Of a stretch of 64,000 nt of DNA, positions 10,082 to 21,881 are shown in pieces (within the stretch, counting starts at the first letter, position 1; every line of letters starts with the position of its first letter). The translations under genes were made by a program, and so were the position numbers. The notes beneath the pieces were generated by a model. It was not told the DNA's origin. It worked only from the letters and a program-made list of their open reading frames with translations, and ran no database searches. The DNA is from Ophiosphaerella korrae (Eukaryota; Ascomycota; Dothideomycetes; Pleosporales; Phaeosphaeriaceae). Location of the stretch: NCBI GenBank assembly GCA_028456385.1, contig JALNQF010000023.1:124001-188000 (forward strand). The letters run 5' to 3'.

Positions 10082-10992
10082 CTAATCAGGGCCAGGTTGG
10101 GGGGTATATTGGAAGGCTATACCCGCAAAATAAGCAACAATAACAATAAAGATGCCTACGGTATAGGTCATAGCAATCTATCCAGTATAATACCTGTAAG
10201 CAGCTGCTCTGTCATTTCAATAATATTGAAATAAACTTACCTTTTGCGGTCCTTCCCAGGTTACGTCTGGACCACCTTTCCACAGAGGACTAACAACCAT
10301 CAACGACAATCCTACAAAGAAACTATAGATTGAGTAGGTTAATAGCAGCTGAGGCAGACTTAGCAGCAAAACTCCACGCCAGATCTTGCCCGTAAGCAGC
10401 TTCTTATCCCTATATATGCCTAAACTTGCTCCTACACCTAGGATATATTCCAGCTTTTCGCAAGTTGAGGGTCGGAACTGAACGGATTCGAGGAATATAG
10501 TTTGTTAAATACTAGCGACAATTGCGATGGTGGAGAATAACAGCGCTAAAAACAGCGCGGCTGCAGCTGTCCATGGCGAGGACGTCAATGTAGCCGAATC
10601 CAGCAACTGAGCTACCGTGGCGGACACCACCGAACCCTATATGCCACTTTAGATGTTTATCTATTCGCGTAAGGCACTGGTGACCTACCACAAGCCCAGT
10701 AAAGCCATTTAGAGAATTCTGACTTCGGATCCACCGTTCCATGTTCGCTTCTGGGTCTGCTATTACGCGCTCGATAGCATATGATGTGTTGCCCCAAGGA
10801 CAATTGAGAGTATATCCCAAAGCCTTGACCAAGCGGAGCGAGGATACTTTTCGCTGATTGATGTAAGCCAGAGTGCCGATGCCGAGGATAGAACCTGCGC
10901 TGAGCTCCTTCTGCGCAACGTACAAACCCAAAGTCATATTGCGATGCCTTCGGCTCCTTCGCTACTCTCTCAGAGGCGCTATACATGTTCAA
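10082..10992 (-). pseudogene. Multi-pass membrane protein gene, probably broken
   Basis: On the minus strand an open stretch at 10937-10512 starts MTLGLYVAQKELSAGSILG. It is followed in other frames by hydrophobic segments: a membrane-like LLLSLPQLLLTYSIYSFFVG at about 10380-10330, then SLMVVSPLWKGG and TWEGPQK. A plausible 47-bp intron (10240-10194, GTAAGT to TACAG) leads to a last segment reading TVGIFIVIVAYFAGIAF and ending at TAG 10084-10082. The pieces form a sensible membrane protein. A frame change near 10510 and another after the intron (with a stop) are not explained by clean splicing. Family not recognised. Confidence 0.4.
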
Positions 10993-11522
10993 TGTTTCAC
11001 CAAATACGGAGATACCACACCTTCAGCCCGTTGTGATACGTGTAGAAGGGGTCTAATAACGGACAAGCAATGGAACGGACTATGAAGTCTTCAAATTCGA
11101 GCGGTAAGGCTAGGGAAAAGAGGTGCACCTGACATAGGCACCTAGTGGGTTGATTTAAATCATATTTATCGCAGAACGTTGAGTTCCAGTATTGCGGTGC
11201 AAGGCTGTAGCTGACTTTTGCATTGCCACTTAGCGGAGCGACGTGGCTGAGATGATATACTCCGCATCAGGTGCACCCCAATGTGAAGCCTTGCAACTCC
11301 AGCGCTTTGTACGAGCTGTGACGCTTCTCGAAGTTAATTTCATGACAGAGCTTCTTTGGTAATAATGAAAGGGTTGAGACCCTTTTGGAGAAAAAAAAGC
11401 CAAGGATGGCGATGGAGCATCGCCACTGAAAGAGGCAGAGGTTCGTGAATAGGCAACTCGACTCTTACGCTTCGTTCAACAGCTAATGCCTGCACAAGGC
11501 CTTTCAGCGGAAGAGGAATACT
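10993..11522. other. Intergenic, no gene recognised
   Basis: Holds an 11-bp inverted repeat GGTGCACCTGA (11122-11132 and 11267-11277) but no further support for an element. No coding frame recognised. Confidence 0.4.
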
Positions 11523-14500
11523 GCTGCACAAGAAGAGCGGATCCCCGAAGATAGTGAAAGAGCTTCCAAAGAAATCAGCGGGCTCTTTCTAATTCCACCG
11601 CCCGAAGACGGTGTGAAACAGGAAACCGACCGCACCGGAGAACAAGACAGGGGAAAAGACGCAGGACAGCCACTTGAAGCAGAACAAGTTGAGGGGAAAC
11701 AAGTGCCACTGTATCGACCTCCAGACCTATTAAGACCACACAGATCTCTGGCAATCACAGCATCGTTGCTATCCACGGAATTGGAGGTCACTGGAAGACA
11801 CCTTGGGAATACCGTGCTAAAGGGAAAGCGTTTAGCTGGGTGCAGAACTTTTTATACTGTGATCTTCGAAAGGCCGGCCTGAGTGCAGTCATATATTCCT
11901 ATGGATATGACTCCAGCACAAACAGCAACTCCGTCGCGGATATCCGGCAAGTAGCGCTAATACTACCGAATAGGCTCGGGTACTTGAAAACAGAGGCATC
12001 AATAGTATTTGTTGCGCATAGTCTTGGTGGTCTTGTTGTGAAGAAGGTACTTCCTATCCCCACATTTAACTGGATACGCCCGGTTACTAATCCCGAGCTT
12101 TCCAAGGCAATAATTGAGGCATGGAACAACAACAATCGATATGGGACTATACTGGAACGGATCAAAGCGTGCGTATTCCTAGGAGTACCTCATCGTGGGG
12201 CAGACCACATGTGGTGGAAAACGATGTCAGGCGACCTTATCAGAACCACCACGTTCAGTGCTTACTGGAACAAGCGGTTCGCAAAGAGCATAAAGCGAGC
12301 ATCCGATCAATGGAGGGAGATTGAAGAAAAGTTCGTCCATCACACTCCGATGCTAGCAATACATTCATTCTATGAAATGAACAGAAAAGGTCCTCTCATG
12401 GTAAGATTGAGTCATCGTGTATTTGCGCTAAGGGAACGTGTGCTGATCGATTTGGTTAGATTGTCGATGAGGACTCGGTCAGGATGAATCTACCAAATGA
12501 GCGTGTAGACCCGCTCGCGGAGTCTGATCACATCATGCTGAGTAATTTGGGCGTGACGAGAGGAACAGATACCAACCTGTCGGGAATGCGATTGTGGACA
12601 TTGTTAATGAAGTAGGCAAGGTACTGGCGCCGGTCGGGCTAAGCAGCGGTATGTAGCACCTTGTGATCACGAAATAAAGACTCCTATAGTAGTGGGAGGC
12701 TCGTACAATGGACGTTAAGAGTTTCGCTGATTAAACTATCTAGACCTAGCGGCTTAGGAAATTTACAAGAAACTCCCACACACTACTGACGCGATGGTTG
12801 TACCCCCGAAGGGGCGAGACCAGGAATGCATTCAGCAATTACGCGTCACCGATCCGTGTCATGACAAGAAACAGATTGAGGACACCAATGGTGGACTACT
12901 GGAGAACTCGTATCAGTGGATCCTGGAAACCCATGAGTTTCAACAATTGCGTAATAAAGAGCAAAGCCGATTGCTATGGATCAAGGGCGACCCCGGCAAA
13001 GGCAAGGCGATGCTTCTCTGCGGTATCACCAATGAATTAAGCCCCACAACGAAACCGACGGACCCAAGCGCCAGCGCGCTACTATCCTATTTCTTCTGTC
13101 AGGCCACAGACTCGCGGATCAACAACGCAACAGCCATGCTGCGAGGTCTGCTGTACTTGCTTGTCAATCAGCAGCCGTTCCTCGTCTCGCATATCCGGAA
13201 GAAGCATGATGATGCAGGCAAAGCTCTTTTTGAGGATGCAAATGCCTGGGTCGCCTTGTCTGAGATCTTCACGAGTATCTTGCGGGATCTAAGCCTAGGC
13301 AGCACGTACTTGGTCGTCGATGCGCTCGATGAGCGTATAGTAGACCGATCGAAATTGCTTGATTTGATTGTTGAGCTGTCTTTTACATCCCCTCGTGTTA
13401 AGTGGATAGTGTCAAGTCGCAACTGGCCAGAAATCGAGGACCGGTTAGCAAAGGCCAGACAAAGAGTGAGACTGAGCCTAGAGCTAAATGCAGGATCTGT
13501 TTCTACTGCTGTCAGTGTGTTCATCCAGCAGAAAGTGCACCAGCTAGCCAGGACAAGAAGTATGACAATAAAATAAAAGAAGCAGTACAGCATCACTTAT
13601 CCTCGAACGCAGATGGTACATTCCTCTGGGTAGCATTAGTATACAAGAACCTTAAGGGTGTTCCAAAGTGGAATGTGATTAAGAAGTTGAACGCCTTTCC
13701 ACCTGGCCTGGATCTACTCTACGAGCGAATGCTCCAACAGATAAGTAACTCAGGCGATACCGCCGATATTTGCAAGAAAATCCTAGCTGTTGCCGCGGTC
13801 GTATATCGACCTACTACGCTCGAGGAGCTGGTTGCACTTATAGAACAGCTCCAGGATGTGGCAGACTATCCCGGGGCTATACAAGAGACTATTAGCTACT
13901 GCGGGTCATTTCTTACATTACGAGAGAATACTGTCTACTTTGTGCATCAATCAGCAAAGGATTTTCTGCTCACAAAGGCATCTAATAAGGTCTTTCTATC
14001 TAGGAAGGAAGAGACCCACCATGAGATCTTTTCAAGATCACTTAATGTCATGTCTAGGACTTGCGACGAGACATCTACGGGTTAGGCGCCCCAGGCTACC
14101 CTATCGAACGGGTGAAACCGCCAGTCCCAGACCCGTTAGTCGCGTTACGTTACTCGATTATCTATTGGGTCGATCACCTACATGACTGGAGTCTCAACTC
14201 TAAAAACCATGGCATCGACTCTCAGGACAAAGGTGCTATCACGAATTTCATAAGAGAGAAATACCTTTACTAGCTTGAAGCACTAAGCCTCTGTAGAAAC
14301 ATGTCAGAGGGTGTGCTTGCTATAGGAAAACTTAATACTTTAGCCTAGGTAACTATTAAAGTAGTAATGCTCTACATATAATATGCTAATAGAATATAGG
14401 GGATAGTAGATATACCTGGCTTTATAGAACTACTTCGAGATGCGTAGCTGTTTATTATGTATCATATTCGGGTAATTCAGAATTACCCCCTTCAAGTATA

Positions 14501-15034
14501 CATATCTGCGCTATTATTTAGTCTAGAGCGCATGACTCAGCGAAGCTAGCGTCAGGGTCATGGGACAAGACGGTCAAGATCTGGGATGCGAACAGTGGGG
14601 CATGCATTCCGACACTCGAGGGCCATAGCGATTCTATCAATTCAGTGGCCTTCTCGCACGACCCGGCGAAGCTAGCGTCAGGGTCAGACGACACGACAGT
14701 CAAGATCTGGGATGCGAGCAGCGGCGCATGCCTCCAGACACTTGAGGTTGGCAAAGCACTTTTCCGCATTTTATTTGACATTTCTAATTCATATCTTCAC
14801 ACTGAAATTGGCATCATTGACATTAGTGCTCTATCGCGTTTAGAACTATTTCCATCTAGTTCAAAACCTCAGAGTCCACAATATCAAGGCCTAGCCCTGA
14901 GCCTATATGGTGTATGGATAACATATAAGTCAGAAAACCTAGTGTCGCTACCCTCAGAGTATCGGCCGTATTGTTCAGCAGTGTCAGAAAAGATAATCGG
15001 TATTGGTGTTGAAACTGGAAGAGTGGATGTGTAA
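11523..15034 (+). pseudogene. NLR-type STAND gene: alpha/beta hydrolase - NACHT - WD40, disrupted
   Basis: The domain order is that of fungal NOD-like receptors. An alpha/beta hydrolase (about 11745-12600) has HGIGGHWKTP and the nucleophile elbow AHSLGG, then GVPHRGADH. A 59-bp intron fits at 12401-12459. The NACHT ATPase (12794-14085) has a P-loop GDPGKGKA at 12986-13009, where Ala replaces the usual Thr/Ser, and Walker B YLVVDALDE near 13310-13333. The winged-helix/GxP region continues in a second frame, with PPGLDLLYERML and VYFVHQSAKDFL. Two nearly identical WD40 units follow (14530-14740, SGS.D.TVKIWD). Faults are a stop after the hydrolase exon (about 12613), frame changes near 11730 and 13560, a stop at 14083-14085 and an AT-rich insert at 14274-14517. 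Such receptors act in heterokaryon incompatibility or defence; this copy is inactive as read. Confidence 0.75.
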
Positions 15035-15115
15035 AGCTCAGCTTGACATATCCTAAGGCCTCCGAGCATTTATGTGTGGATAATTTATAACTAGTATTAT
15101 CTTTAACGTGGTTTA

Positions 15116-16185
15116 CAAGCGAGTGGGCACCCCACCAACTTTGCGCACTCATCTTATCTCTAATATACAATGGCTCCACGTAACACCTCCCAATTGCTCT
15201 CAAAAGAAGCAGGTATTCAACTAGCTATCTCAGCTCTTGACTCAAATCAGATAAAGGCAGAGAACGCTGCTAGCCAGACCTTTGGTGTATCGCGAACTAC
15301 ACTCAATCGCCGACGCGCCGGTGTCCCCGCCCGACACGATTGCCAGCCCAACTCAAGGAAGCTCAGCCAGCTAGGGGAGGAGGTAATAGTCGATCATATT
15401 CTTGATCTGGATTCTTGTGGTTTTGCCCCAACTCTAGTTGCTGTGCGTGAGATAGCTGATAAACTACTCACTCAGCGTGGAGGCAGCCCTGTCGGCATCT
15501 ACCGGGCGCGCAACTTTGTCAAGCATACAGACAGTCTTACAACGCATTTCAATCGCGCATACGATAAGCAGCGAGCTTTACGTAAGGACCTAGGCGCTAT
15601 AAGTAGCTGGTTCGAGCTAGTACAGCATGCAAGAGCTCCACACACCTACTCCACCTACTCCAGCTCTACTAGAGGCTCCCTGGGTAGCTTGTACGCCGAG
15701 TAACGTACGCGAGCGCGTACGCCAGCATAATAGCTCGTCGTCAGAATCAATTATTGCCGCAATTAATCAACTTACAAAGGGAGCTTATAGAACAATACTA
15801 GCAGCTGAGCTGCTAAGTATCTAGAACGCTGATCTTATACGAGCTAATAAGGCAGCCAACAAGCACAGATCACAGAAGAAGAAGAAGCAGATTTAGAAGG
15901 ATGATACTTTGATAAAGGGACAAGGAGATGATATAATTACTCAGATAGAGGTTAGGCAGCAGGAAGGTCGTAAATAGCGTCAAGATAGAGAGAGCGCTAG
16001 CCAGAGTCGCCAGGCTCGCGCGCGCTGCAAGAGGTGCAGAGAGACTGGGCACAACTTACGTACGTGTAAAAATGATGTAGTAAATGCCGCTTAATTTAAT
16101 ATATCCAAATATCTACGCTACTCTACCGTGTTGTTGAGTTGCACGCTTGAATAGGCGCGCAAAGTTGGTGAGGTGCCCACTCGCG
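15116..16185 (+). mobile_element. Fot/pogo DNA transposon, internally deleted, with TIRs
   Basis: The ends carry terminal inverted repeats of about 28 bp (15119-15146 and 16157-16184; 27 of 28 positions agree) and are flanked by TA (15114-15115 and 16186-16187), the target duplication of Tc1/mariner/pogo elements. The 1.07-kb body holds the start and end of a transposase but no DDE catalytic centre, so it cannot move by itself. The 3' half (15780-16080) has several TAG/TAA stops of the kind RIP makes. It lies about 80 bp past the end of the NLR relic. Confidence 0.8.
15170..15703 (+). pseudogene. Pogo transposase, N-terminal HTH region only
   Basis: ATG at 15170 opens 177 codons. Residues about 15-60 form a psq-type helix-turn-helix (ASQTFGVSRTTLNRRRAG). 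A CENP-B-like second HTH follows, with LGEEVIVDHILDLDSCGFAP. After about residue 130 it jumps to sequence typical of the basic, serine-rich C-terminus, which continues in the next frame (15627-15824) and then, with stops, to a CCHC-like CKRCRETGHNLRTC at about 16027-16068. The DDE domain is deleted. It may still bind the TIRs of related elements, but this is speculation. Confidence 0.7.
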
Positions 16186-16187
16186 TA

Positions 16188-16972
16188 TAAAGTACGTTAT
16201 TTTTATTGTATCTATTTCATAGAGAGGGACTGGGATCAACTTGGATATATAGTGTGCTAGTTCGCTACAGCAAAGCTTCAAGAACACTCTAGATCAAGTG
16301 AGACGATGGCTACTTATAGAGTTGCACGCTAAAGATTTGACGCTTAAATTTTATCAAGTAGACGAACGCCTCGATCACGCTAGCAAGGAGGACAGCCGGC
16401 CCGCACCTGCCCTAGGCTTGTTAGGTGGCGAATTCTGTAGAGTTGAGTTGGCTAAGTGGAAGCAAGGCTGCAGGGCTGGGATCAGCGTGCCCGCCAAGAC
16501 CCTGCACAGCCACAGGCCTTACAGTCATCGCAAATAAAATACACCGCTATGGTTATGTCGGTGCGAGGGCTGTTTTGCACTATAACTCAAAGTAGACCTT
16601 TAGAGTAGACAAGCGCGCACAGAGGGTGTTCCGGGCGGTATTTCACGAGCCCCATCCAAGATGTAAGAATCCATTTCATTGGGCGAGACGATGTGGTAAG
16701 GGACTAGAAAAGACATAGATAGATGAATGACATATTCATACTGGCCAAAGATTTTGTCTTCCTTAACTAGGCTTCTATATACAATGCTTTTAAGCTTGGA
16801 TTTTCCCAAAATGTCTTTAAAGTTCGTCCCAAGTTCTCTACCAAGTCTCCATCTATCTCGATAAGTTTTTCATCACAGCTCATTGTATACTTGTGAGGAC
16901 GGATCAATATTTGTAAATGAATATGATAAATTATCATCTATCTGGATCGTTTTACTTGAGCATTTCACTTAA
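16188..16972. other. Intergenic, no gene recognised
   Basis: Only short frames without recognisable features (for example 16298-16537 and minus-strand 16809-16600). Confidence 0.4.
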
Positions 16973-18125
16973 TTAGACCATGAGAGGTTCCTGGCAATTT
17001 GCGCTATTCCGAATGAACGAAGCTGACCGCAATGCGTTAGCTTGAATCTTCCACACGGGTGTCGCAAGATTTATAAGTTGAGGCCCGAATTCCGTCAACA
17101 TACTACAAACATTGTCTTCTTGCATGCAGGCACGGGTTGAGGTGGTGTTGTCAACTTGAAAGGTCTCATTTTCCCACTCCTTCTTCCACTCAAGTACGGC
17201 TGATTGTGCCCAATGACTTTCTGGTTGCACTTCCTTTGCAACCATGTAAAAGGACGAACGGATTCCATGCTTTTTCTTGGGTTTGAAGAGGCGGACGTCG
17301 GAAAATTTCGAGAATGCACTGATGATCATGAAACTATCCCATGACTCTGCTTTATGCATCAACAAAACCAAGGATCCGCCGGTGTGAAGGCGCTGAAGTG
17401 CAATGATCAATTGACTCATTGTCAGAAGAAGCCGCTCACGATGCTCTGCGCGAGCATAGGCGCGTTGAACTGCTGCGCCACAGAAAATAAGGTCGAACTG
17501 TTCATTCTGAAATGGCTTTTCTGGAATAAATTGTGCGAAGTCTGGATGTGTTTCCGGTATGGATGCCGCTTGTCGTCCCATTTCATCCGTAAGCATTGTA
17601 ACATCAATGAATTTTATACAAATGTTGTTATTGAGTCTCCAGCCCGGCAGCATTACTTGCAGTCCTCCCTTTTTTTTTCGGCAAAGTGATTCCTCGTATC
17701 GTAGAGGCTGGATTTTTACGGAGCACAGTCGCTGTGAACCCTCCAGGAGCCATACCGATATCAAGCACTCTTGGCGGCCGACCCGCACCAGTTGCCGCAC
17801 GGGTAATGACGGATGTCGCTAGATCCAGCTCATCACCAATCTGGCATGTCATGATGAAGAAGTTTTGCATCTGCTTCCTAGTGGGATTTTTCGCTTGGCT
17901 GCGACGATCATCAAAGAATTTATCGCCGTCGGGACACTGCCATCCCTGAAATCGTAAGCGAGCGCCTTCATGTCGTGATTGGGTCTCGCATACCTTTGCG
18001 CGAATATCGACAAGATCCTTGAAGACCGTACTGTGTTCTGATAGGTACTGCGTGATGATCGCTGATACTGAGCGAACACTAGGAGACGAATTGTCGTACG
18101 TCATCTCGTTCGAGGTTGAATACAT
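16973..18125 (-). pseudogene. FtsJ-like SAM methyltransferase, split by a one-base slip in a homopolymer
   Basis: Two overlapping frames together give one protein of about 365 residues. From the start (Met at 18125, or 18104) it reads SVSAIITQYLSEHSTVFKDL. A 48-bp phase-0 intron (17993-17946, GTATGC to TTCAG) follows, then GWQCPDGDKFFDDRR and the SAM-binding motif VLDIGMAPGGF of RrmJ/FtsJ-type methyltransferases. At 17678-17670 there are nine A on the coding strand; eight would join the frame to GGLQVMLPGWRL and the rest (FDLIFCGAAVQRAY, GGSLVLLMHKAESW, SFYMVAKE) down to the stop at 16975-16973. Related fungal proteins are of unknown substrate. The slip could be real or a sequencing error. 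An exon-1 paralogue fragment lies at 33448. Confidence 0.7.
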
Positions 18126-19105
18126 GTTTGTGATTAAGCAGTCCAGTCGCCAATACTGATAAATACTCACAAAATGACAACCCGAGCAGCCATACCCAAT
18201 TAGCGTTTCGTTACACCAAAGCGCAAGCCAAATATCTTCGCTACCAATAGAGGTCTGATGTGTCACTTCGCCGACGGTGCCACTATATCCCCGAGGAGTG
18301 GGGTGAATTTCTCTGTGGACCCCCCCGGTCAAACCATAATTGTCATCTTGCAGGAAATTTACATGTGTCTCAGCCCGCATAGAACACTGACCCACGCTGC
18401 GATAAACAAACGTATAGTGCCATCTTGTAGTCCGGCGGATCCACACAGGCATTGCCATGGTAAATATCATGCATTCACTTCCATCGAAATACGTCATAAT
18501 GTTTTAATTTGAAATACCGTCTTGGTAAGTGGGACGAAAGTGATACGAAAAATGGACATTTGCTGTGAAACCAATTCTGCTCATCTCCGGATCAGGTATA
18601 GTACTGTGTAAGTATCTGCTTTTCCGTGCAACATCTCATTTCAAACCCCTGTATAGCAGTAAATTCCTCGGACTGTTCATCGAAGTTGCGCCTCGCAGGC
18701 ATTCCCATGGCCGAATTAGTCCTTCGTTCTACTTGATCACCTATTTAGCTTGATTCCACCGCATGCTGCTACTCGCTTGCCAGCAACCCTCCTCCTATTA
18801 GAACCTTGTCTAAACTTACGTATTTATATATCGCTTGTATCCTGATTGGCGGCACCCGCGTAAATATCCCACCTTGATGCCGCTGAAAGGAAGATATTTT
18901 TTGGTGTGCTGCGAGTATGGATTCGTACAACGCCTCTCGCACCGCATTTGTCACTAGACTTTTTTACCAACCATTAATCGCGAATGAACTTGGTTACACG
19001 AAATTGGTGATACGTAAGACTTGCATGCTGCAACATAAACCGGTGGAGCCATAACATTGGGAGAAACCTTGTGCAACGTCAAAGCCTGCGCTGGCTCAAC
19101 TCTCT
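18126..19105. other. Intergenic, no gene recognised
   Basis: The open frame above the FtsJ-like start continues to 18497 but is not recognisable as protein and is taken as 5' leader. The rest (18500-19105) shows no gene. Confidence 0.4.
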
Positions 19106-19107
19106 TA

Positions 19108-21226
19108 CCGTGCCCGTCGGCGTACCGTGCCCGTCGGCGTAACGCCCGGCGAACACCAAACCACCAGACTCAACGCCAACTTTGACGAGCCACAACTCTA
19201 TCAAAATGGGAGCAATTGAGGACGCGCTTGCAGCAATTGAGTCGCTAGAGCCAGGAGAACCTTTTTCGTATCAAAAGATTGCTGATACCTATGGTGTGAG
19301 CAGAACTACGTTGTCTCAAAGGCACCGGGGTTGTCAAGCCCCACGTTCAGTCAAAGGAATCAACCAGCGCAAGCTAAGCCCACAACAAGAGCTAGAGCTT
19401 GTTCAATATATCAAAGGTCTCACAGAGAAAGGCCTACCACCTACAAGAAAGATGGTACAAAATTTTGCTTCAAGCGTGGCAAAGGAGGCTGTAGGAGAGG
19501 GCTGGGTAACGCGCTTTATTAACAGAAACAAGGACCATCTTATCTCTCAGTAGACGTCGGGTATGGACCGTACACGCTACCAAGCTAATTCAGAGATCAA
19601 ATACAGACTCTACTTTGATCTTCTCCACCAGAAGATAGATTAGTACGAGATAGAGCCTTAGCACACGTACAATATGGATGAGAAGGGCTTCTTAATTAGT
19701 ATTATAGGCAGAAGTAAGAGGATCTTTAGTAAGCAAGAGTAGGAGAGAAAAGAAGTAAGAGATTTACTTCAGGATGGCTCACGTAAATAGATAACTGTTC
19801 TAGCCTGTATTAGGGCAGATGGAGAGGCTCTACTACCTAGCCTTATCTACTAAGCTAAACAGGGTAACATTCAATTATCTTAGGTTGAAGATATTAAGGC
19901 TAGTAAATATTAAGTCTTAGTTACTTCATCTCCTTCTAGATAGACTAACAACGAGATAGGCCTTGCATAGCTTGAACAGGTGTTTAATCGCTACACTAAG
20001 AAGAGTACACGGAGATCTTATTAACTCCTAATCCTAGATAGCTATAGATCTTATATTACTATAGATTTTATTAAGTATTGCTATCAGAACAAGATTCTCC
20101 TAGCAATCTTTCCTCCTCATTCAACTTACACCCTCTAACCACTTAATGTAGTAATATTTAAGCCTCTCTTATCTGCTTACTTATCTAAACTTACAAACTA
20201 CCTACACCGTAGCTAAGGCCTTGTACTAATTACTAAAGGTGACTTCTTTCTTTTATTCTAGTCTGCCTAGATCTCTTCTTTTAAAAAAGAAACTATTTTA
20301 AAAGCTTTTGAGGCGACCGAGGTCTAGCTAAAGAACTCTAAGGTTATCCTTAAAAGATTCTATCTACAAACTCTAGATAAAGATAAACTATTAGGTAGCT
20401 TACTATCTCTTAATAAGGCTAATTAGAGAAAGATGAGAATAATAGTTTAGTTAGTTACAAAGAAGGGGCAAGAGAAACAAGCAAAAAAGATTACTTAGTT
20501 ACTCTACTATCTTTAAGTTCAAAATAAGCTACTTCGCTATAAGATGGAAGGGCTAAGAGAAGCTCTTACTATTAAAAAGAAGTATTAGAAAAAGAGTAAG
20601 GCTCTTGACCTGCAACAACGTCAAGAGACTTATAGTTACAATCAATTCTGGTCGCCTAGAAAGATAAGAGAGGCATGTGTACGAGAAACTATTAAACAGA
20701 GAGAAAAGGCAGAAGAAAAACTCTAGAAAGCTGAGACAAAGAAGCTGAGAAAGGCTGCTCAGCTCCTTAAAAAGAAAGAAGCTGAAGAGAGGCGTATTGA
20801 GAGAGAGAGGCTTAAAGAGGAGAGAGTGAAGGAGAAGGCTGTAAAGGCTGCTGAACGTGCGCGCTAGAAAGAAGAGAGAGACTCTGCCAAAGCTCTCTAA
20901 TTATCCCAGAAGGGGAAGAGAAAGGCCTCAGCCTTAGTCTCAGCAAGTAGCAAGCGTCAGAAACGAGTACGTAGTGCTGGGCAAGTTCAAGATGCCGGCA
21001 AAGGTCAAGATGCTGCACCACCAAGGATCACATCACGTGGCCGCAACGTCAAGGTTCCAAAGAAATATAGATAGTACAAATTGATCGCAAGCCTCTGTTT
21101 ACTACTCCACTAGAAGGCCTCATGATAATAGCTATTGTGGGTGGCTCAATAACCTCATCTTTGCAGAGCTCACTTTGGTGTTCGCCGGGCGTTACGCCGA
21201 GGCGGGCGTTACGCCGACGGGCACGG
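19108..21226 (+). mobile_element. Full-length Fot/pogo DNA transposon, RIP-mutated
   Basis: A 2,119-bp element with terminal inverted repeats of about 53 bp (19108-19160 and 21174-21226) and TA at both flanks (19106-19107 and 21227-21228). Each TIR contains a partial direct duplication of its own sequence: the outer CCGTGCCCGTCGGCG block is repeated on the left, and a GCGTTACGCCG block on the right. It carries one transposase frame along its length. It sits against another pogo relic on the opposite strand (21262-21542), suggesting nested or adjacent insertion. Confidence 0.88.
19182..21074 (+). pseudogene. Fot/pogo transposase, 24 in-frame TAG/TAA stops but no indels
   Basis: One reading frame of 630 codons runs from ATG 19182 (or 19206) to TAG 21072-21074. 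The first 123 codons are clean and hold the HTH (YQKIADTYGVSRTTLSQRH) and the CENP-B-type HTH (KLSPQQELELVQYIKGL). From 19552 on I count 24 in-frame stops, all TAG or TAA, none TGA. That is the result of C-to-T change at CpA on either strand (CAG, CAA or TGG becoming TAG/TAA), the signature of RIP. The DDE part is readable through the stops (YNMDEKGF near 19670; LLILDSYRSY, then FPPHSTYTL). A lysine/arginine-rich coiled C-terminus follows. No frame change occurs over 1.9 kb, so decay was by point mutation only. Confidence 0.85.
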
Positions 21227-21261
21227 TAGCGCGCTGTAGCTTTTGGCACACAATTAGTACA

Positions 21262-21542
21262 TTCTATATATTCTAGATAGTACTCTGCAGCTGCAGTACT
21301 AGTGCTGGCATATCCAATCTATTACAGCGAGCAATATACTGTCTTATAGTCTCCTCCTACACTTTATTAAGGCGCTGGCCGGCACCGTAGCGAGAGATTT
21401 TTGAGTTGGAGCCTTTGTGCCTACGCGGGAGCCGGTCAACTGGCACATTGTAATCGCGCGATAACTGCGCAAAATTTGGCTTTTTTGATGCATCTAAGGA
21501 CGCCAAACAAAGCTCAGTACGCTTCTCGACATCTTTATATCG
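21262..21542 (-). pseudogene. Pogo-family transposase, N-terminal HTH relic
   Basis: The minus-strand frame reads RYKDVEKRTELCLASLD, then FAQLSRDYNVPVDRLPRRHKG (psq HTH) and EEETIRQYIARCNRLDMP (CENP-B HTH), then a TAG stop. It breaks off near the right TIR of the element at 19108-21226. Its own TIRs were not found. It is a different subfamily from the neighbour, judging by the HTH sequence. Confidence 0.55.
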
Positions 21543-21881
21543 TCCAAATCTTAAAGATATTGTGGTGGCGCGAAAAAACGCGTGTACAAGATGAAAAGTT
21601 GATAAAAAACAGCGTTGAGGTGTCCACGGCCAAGATGCTCCGCATCTTGGCCAGTGCAGCAAGTAGAGAGAATCTCTTCAAACTTTCTTTTCAATGCCCA
21701 AACTGTGATTAGAATATAATTATTTTCGTCTCGCTTGACGCATCTATTTCTGGGCTACCGCTGCCTGCCCGGCCAAGCCTTTCAGCACAGCCGCAAATGA
21801 CCACAGCGCAATATCGACCGACAACGACATCATTCTTTCCGCAGAAACTGCGGCACTCTGAAAGAGAAGTTACTAGCCTGC
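21543..21881. other. Upstream region of the HET gene
   Basis: No ORF; presumed promoter and leader of the HET gene. No specific site assigned. Confidence 0.35.

Noticed and set aside
11122..11277. 11-bp inverted repeat GGTGCACCTGA as ends of a small element
   Set aside because: The core GGTGCACC is itself palindromic, arms are short and no target duplication is seen.
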